From positions 1-5,588 of the forward strand of contig JAYSPV010000152.1 of assembly GCA_043721915.1 (NCBI GenBank): a stretch of 5,588 bases of DNA, read 5' to 3'. The notes under the pieces were generated by a model that ran no database searches, was not told where the DNA came from, and worked only from the letters and a program-made list of their open reading frames with translations. Shown piece after piece: positions 4,541 through 5,588 of the stretch. Positions within the stretch are counted from its first letter, which is position 1, and each line of letters begins with the position of its first letter. The stretch is from UBA668 sp043721915. Its GTDB lineage: Bacteria > Actinomycetota > Acidimicrobiia > Acidimicrobiales > Ilumatobacteraceae. The position numbers and the translations under genes were made by a program.

Positions 4541-5588
4541 CTAGGCGCGGGTGAGCGCCTGCTCGAGATCGGCCACCAGATCGGCGGCGGTCTCGATGCC
4601 CACCGAGAGGCGCACGAGGTTGTCGGGAACCTCCAGCGGCGAGCCTGCAGCGGAGGCGTGGGTCATCTCACCCGGGTGCTCGATCAGGCTCTCGACAGCA
4701 CCAAGGCTCTCGCCGAGAGTGAACAGCTCCGTGGCGGCAGCAACGCGCAACGCGGCTGCCTTGCCGGCGCGCAGGGTGAAGCTGACCATGCCACCGAAGT
4801 CGCGCATTTGCTTGGCCGCGGCCCGGTGGCCGGGGTGGTCGGGCAGCTGCGGGTAGAGCACACGCTCCACAGCGGGGTGGCCGACCAACAGATCGACGAC
4901 GGCCCGGGCATTGGAACAGTGCCGCTCCATGCGGAGGGCCAGCGTTTTCACGCCGCGCAAGGCGAGGTAGCAGTCGAACGGGGCCGGAACCGCGCCCGCA
5001 GCGTTCTGTGTGAAGCGCAGGCGTTGGGCGAGCCCTTCGTCGTCGAGTGCCAGAAAGCCACCCACGACGTCGCTGTGGCCGCCGAGGTACTTCGTGGCCG
5101 AGTGCACCACGACGTCGGCGCCGAGGGACAACGGCTGCTGGAGGTACGGCGTGGCAAACGTGTTGTCGACCACCACCATCGCGCCACGCTCGTGGGCGAT
5201 TGCGGCGATGGCCTCGATGTCGAAGCAGCGCAGCAGCGGGTTGGTGGGCGTCTCCAGCCAGATCAGCTTCGTGTCATCCGGCCACGTGGCCGCCAGAGCG
5301 TCGACATCGAGCAGGTCGACTGCGGTCCACGCCAGCTGAGTGTGCACCTTGCTGATCAACCGGTAGGTGCCGCCGTACGCGTCGTTGCCCAGCAGCACCC
5401 GATCGCCGGTGGCGAGCAGTCGCAGCACGTTGTCCTCCGCAGCAAGGCCACTCGCGAACGCGAGACCGTGCGCGGCGCCTTCCAACGCTGCCACCTGCGT
5501 CTCGTAGGCGGTACGGGTGGGGTTGCCGCTACGGCTGTACTCGTAGCCGCGGTGCTGCCCCACTTGCTCTTGCTGGAACGTCGTGCTG
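4541..5588 (-). CDS. metB: Cystathionine gamma-synthase / gamma-lyase (partial, N-terminus beyond window)
   Basis: A PLP-dependent enzyme of Cys/Met metabolism. It either joins an activated homoserine to cysteine to form cystathionine, or cleaves cystathionine to cysteine. About 348 residues are visible; the reading frame is open to the edge, where STTFQQEQ precedes the GTG at 5563. That stretch is part of the conserved N-terminal block, so 5563 is not the start and some 25-40 residues are missing. Hallmarks, counted from 5563: GYEYSRSGNPTR (6-17), ASGLAAEDNVLRLL (37-50), LETPTNPL (103-110), VVDNTFATPYLQQPL (131-145), the PLP lysine Lys158 in HSATKYLGGHSDVVGG, and SLGAVESLIEHPGEMTHAS (286-304). 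Synthase and lyase are not separable with confidence; the ESLIEHP sequence is seen in actinobacterial MetB-type proteins. It reads toward the toxin-antitoxin genes, which could receive read-through since no terminator is visible. Confidence 0.93.
   Translation of the reverse strand, partial: STTFQQEQVGQHRGYEYSRSGNPTRTAYETQVAALEGAAHGLAFASGLAAEDNVLRLLATGDRVLLGNDAYGGTYRLISKVHTQLAWTAVDLLDVDALAATWPDDTKLIWLETPTNPLLRCFDIEAIAAIAHERGAMVVVDNTFATPYLQQPLSLGADVVVHSATKYLGGHSDVVGGFLALDDEGLAQRLRFTQNAAGAVPAPFDCYLALRGVKTLALRMERHCSNARAVVDLLVGHPAVERVLYPQLPDHPGHRAAAKQMRDFGGMVSFTLRAGKAAALRVAAATELFTLGESLGAVESLIEHPGEMTHASAAGSPLEVPDNLVRLSVGIETAADLVADLEQALTRA

Overview
This GC-rich window (roughly two-thirds G+C by eye) has densely packed genes. 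Start sites at three of its transcription units carry a TANNNT -10 hexamer exactly 6 nt before the start codon, the hallmark of leaderless transcripts common in Actinobacteria. Together with the protein types, this suggests a high-GC actinomycete-type bacterium; Acidimicrobiia is a guess from general familiarity only. I see no RNA gene, CRISPR array, insertion sequence or prophage. No gene-free stretch exceeds about 60 bases.

Left part. A MOSC-domain protein (minus strand, 741 to 58) and selenophosphate synthetase SelD (plus strand, from 764) are divergent, with start codons only 22 bp apart. Their -10 hexamers overlap, so a single bidirectional promoter seems to serve both, each apparently leaderless. 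Codon phase at the extreme left edge hints at the last codons of an unidentified plus-strand gene that converges on the MOSC gene.

Centre. selD, rnhB (RNase HII) and a flavin-dependent amine oxidase follow on the plus strand with gaps of 12 and 11 nt, and look like one operon. The oxidase has a good Shine-Dalgarno that straddles the rnhB stop codon. The three products (selenium donor synthesis, ribonucleotide removal from DNA, FAD amine oxidation) have no obvious shared pathway. RNase HII ends in QPTLF, which resembles a sliding-clamp-binding peptide.

Right part. On the minus strand lie the C-terminal part of a cystathionine gamma-synthase/lyase (cut by the right edge), then a type II toxin-antitoxin module: an AbrB/MazE-fold antitoxin and a PIN-domain toxin. 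The toxin gene overlaps the antitoxin gene by 53 bp and its ribosome binding site lies inside the antitoxin coding sequence. In the 55 bp between the cystathionine gene and the antitoxin is a perfect 10-bp inverted repeat with a 10-nt spacer. It covers the antitoxin -10 and is a strong autoregulatory operator candidate. The toxin gene converges on the amine oxidase gene with 38 nt between their stops.

Nothing here is clearly a new multi-gene system. The best leads are the shared promoter linking selD to a MOSC protein, the operator and overprinted architecture of the toxin-antitoxin locus, and the RNase HII C-terminal peptide.
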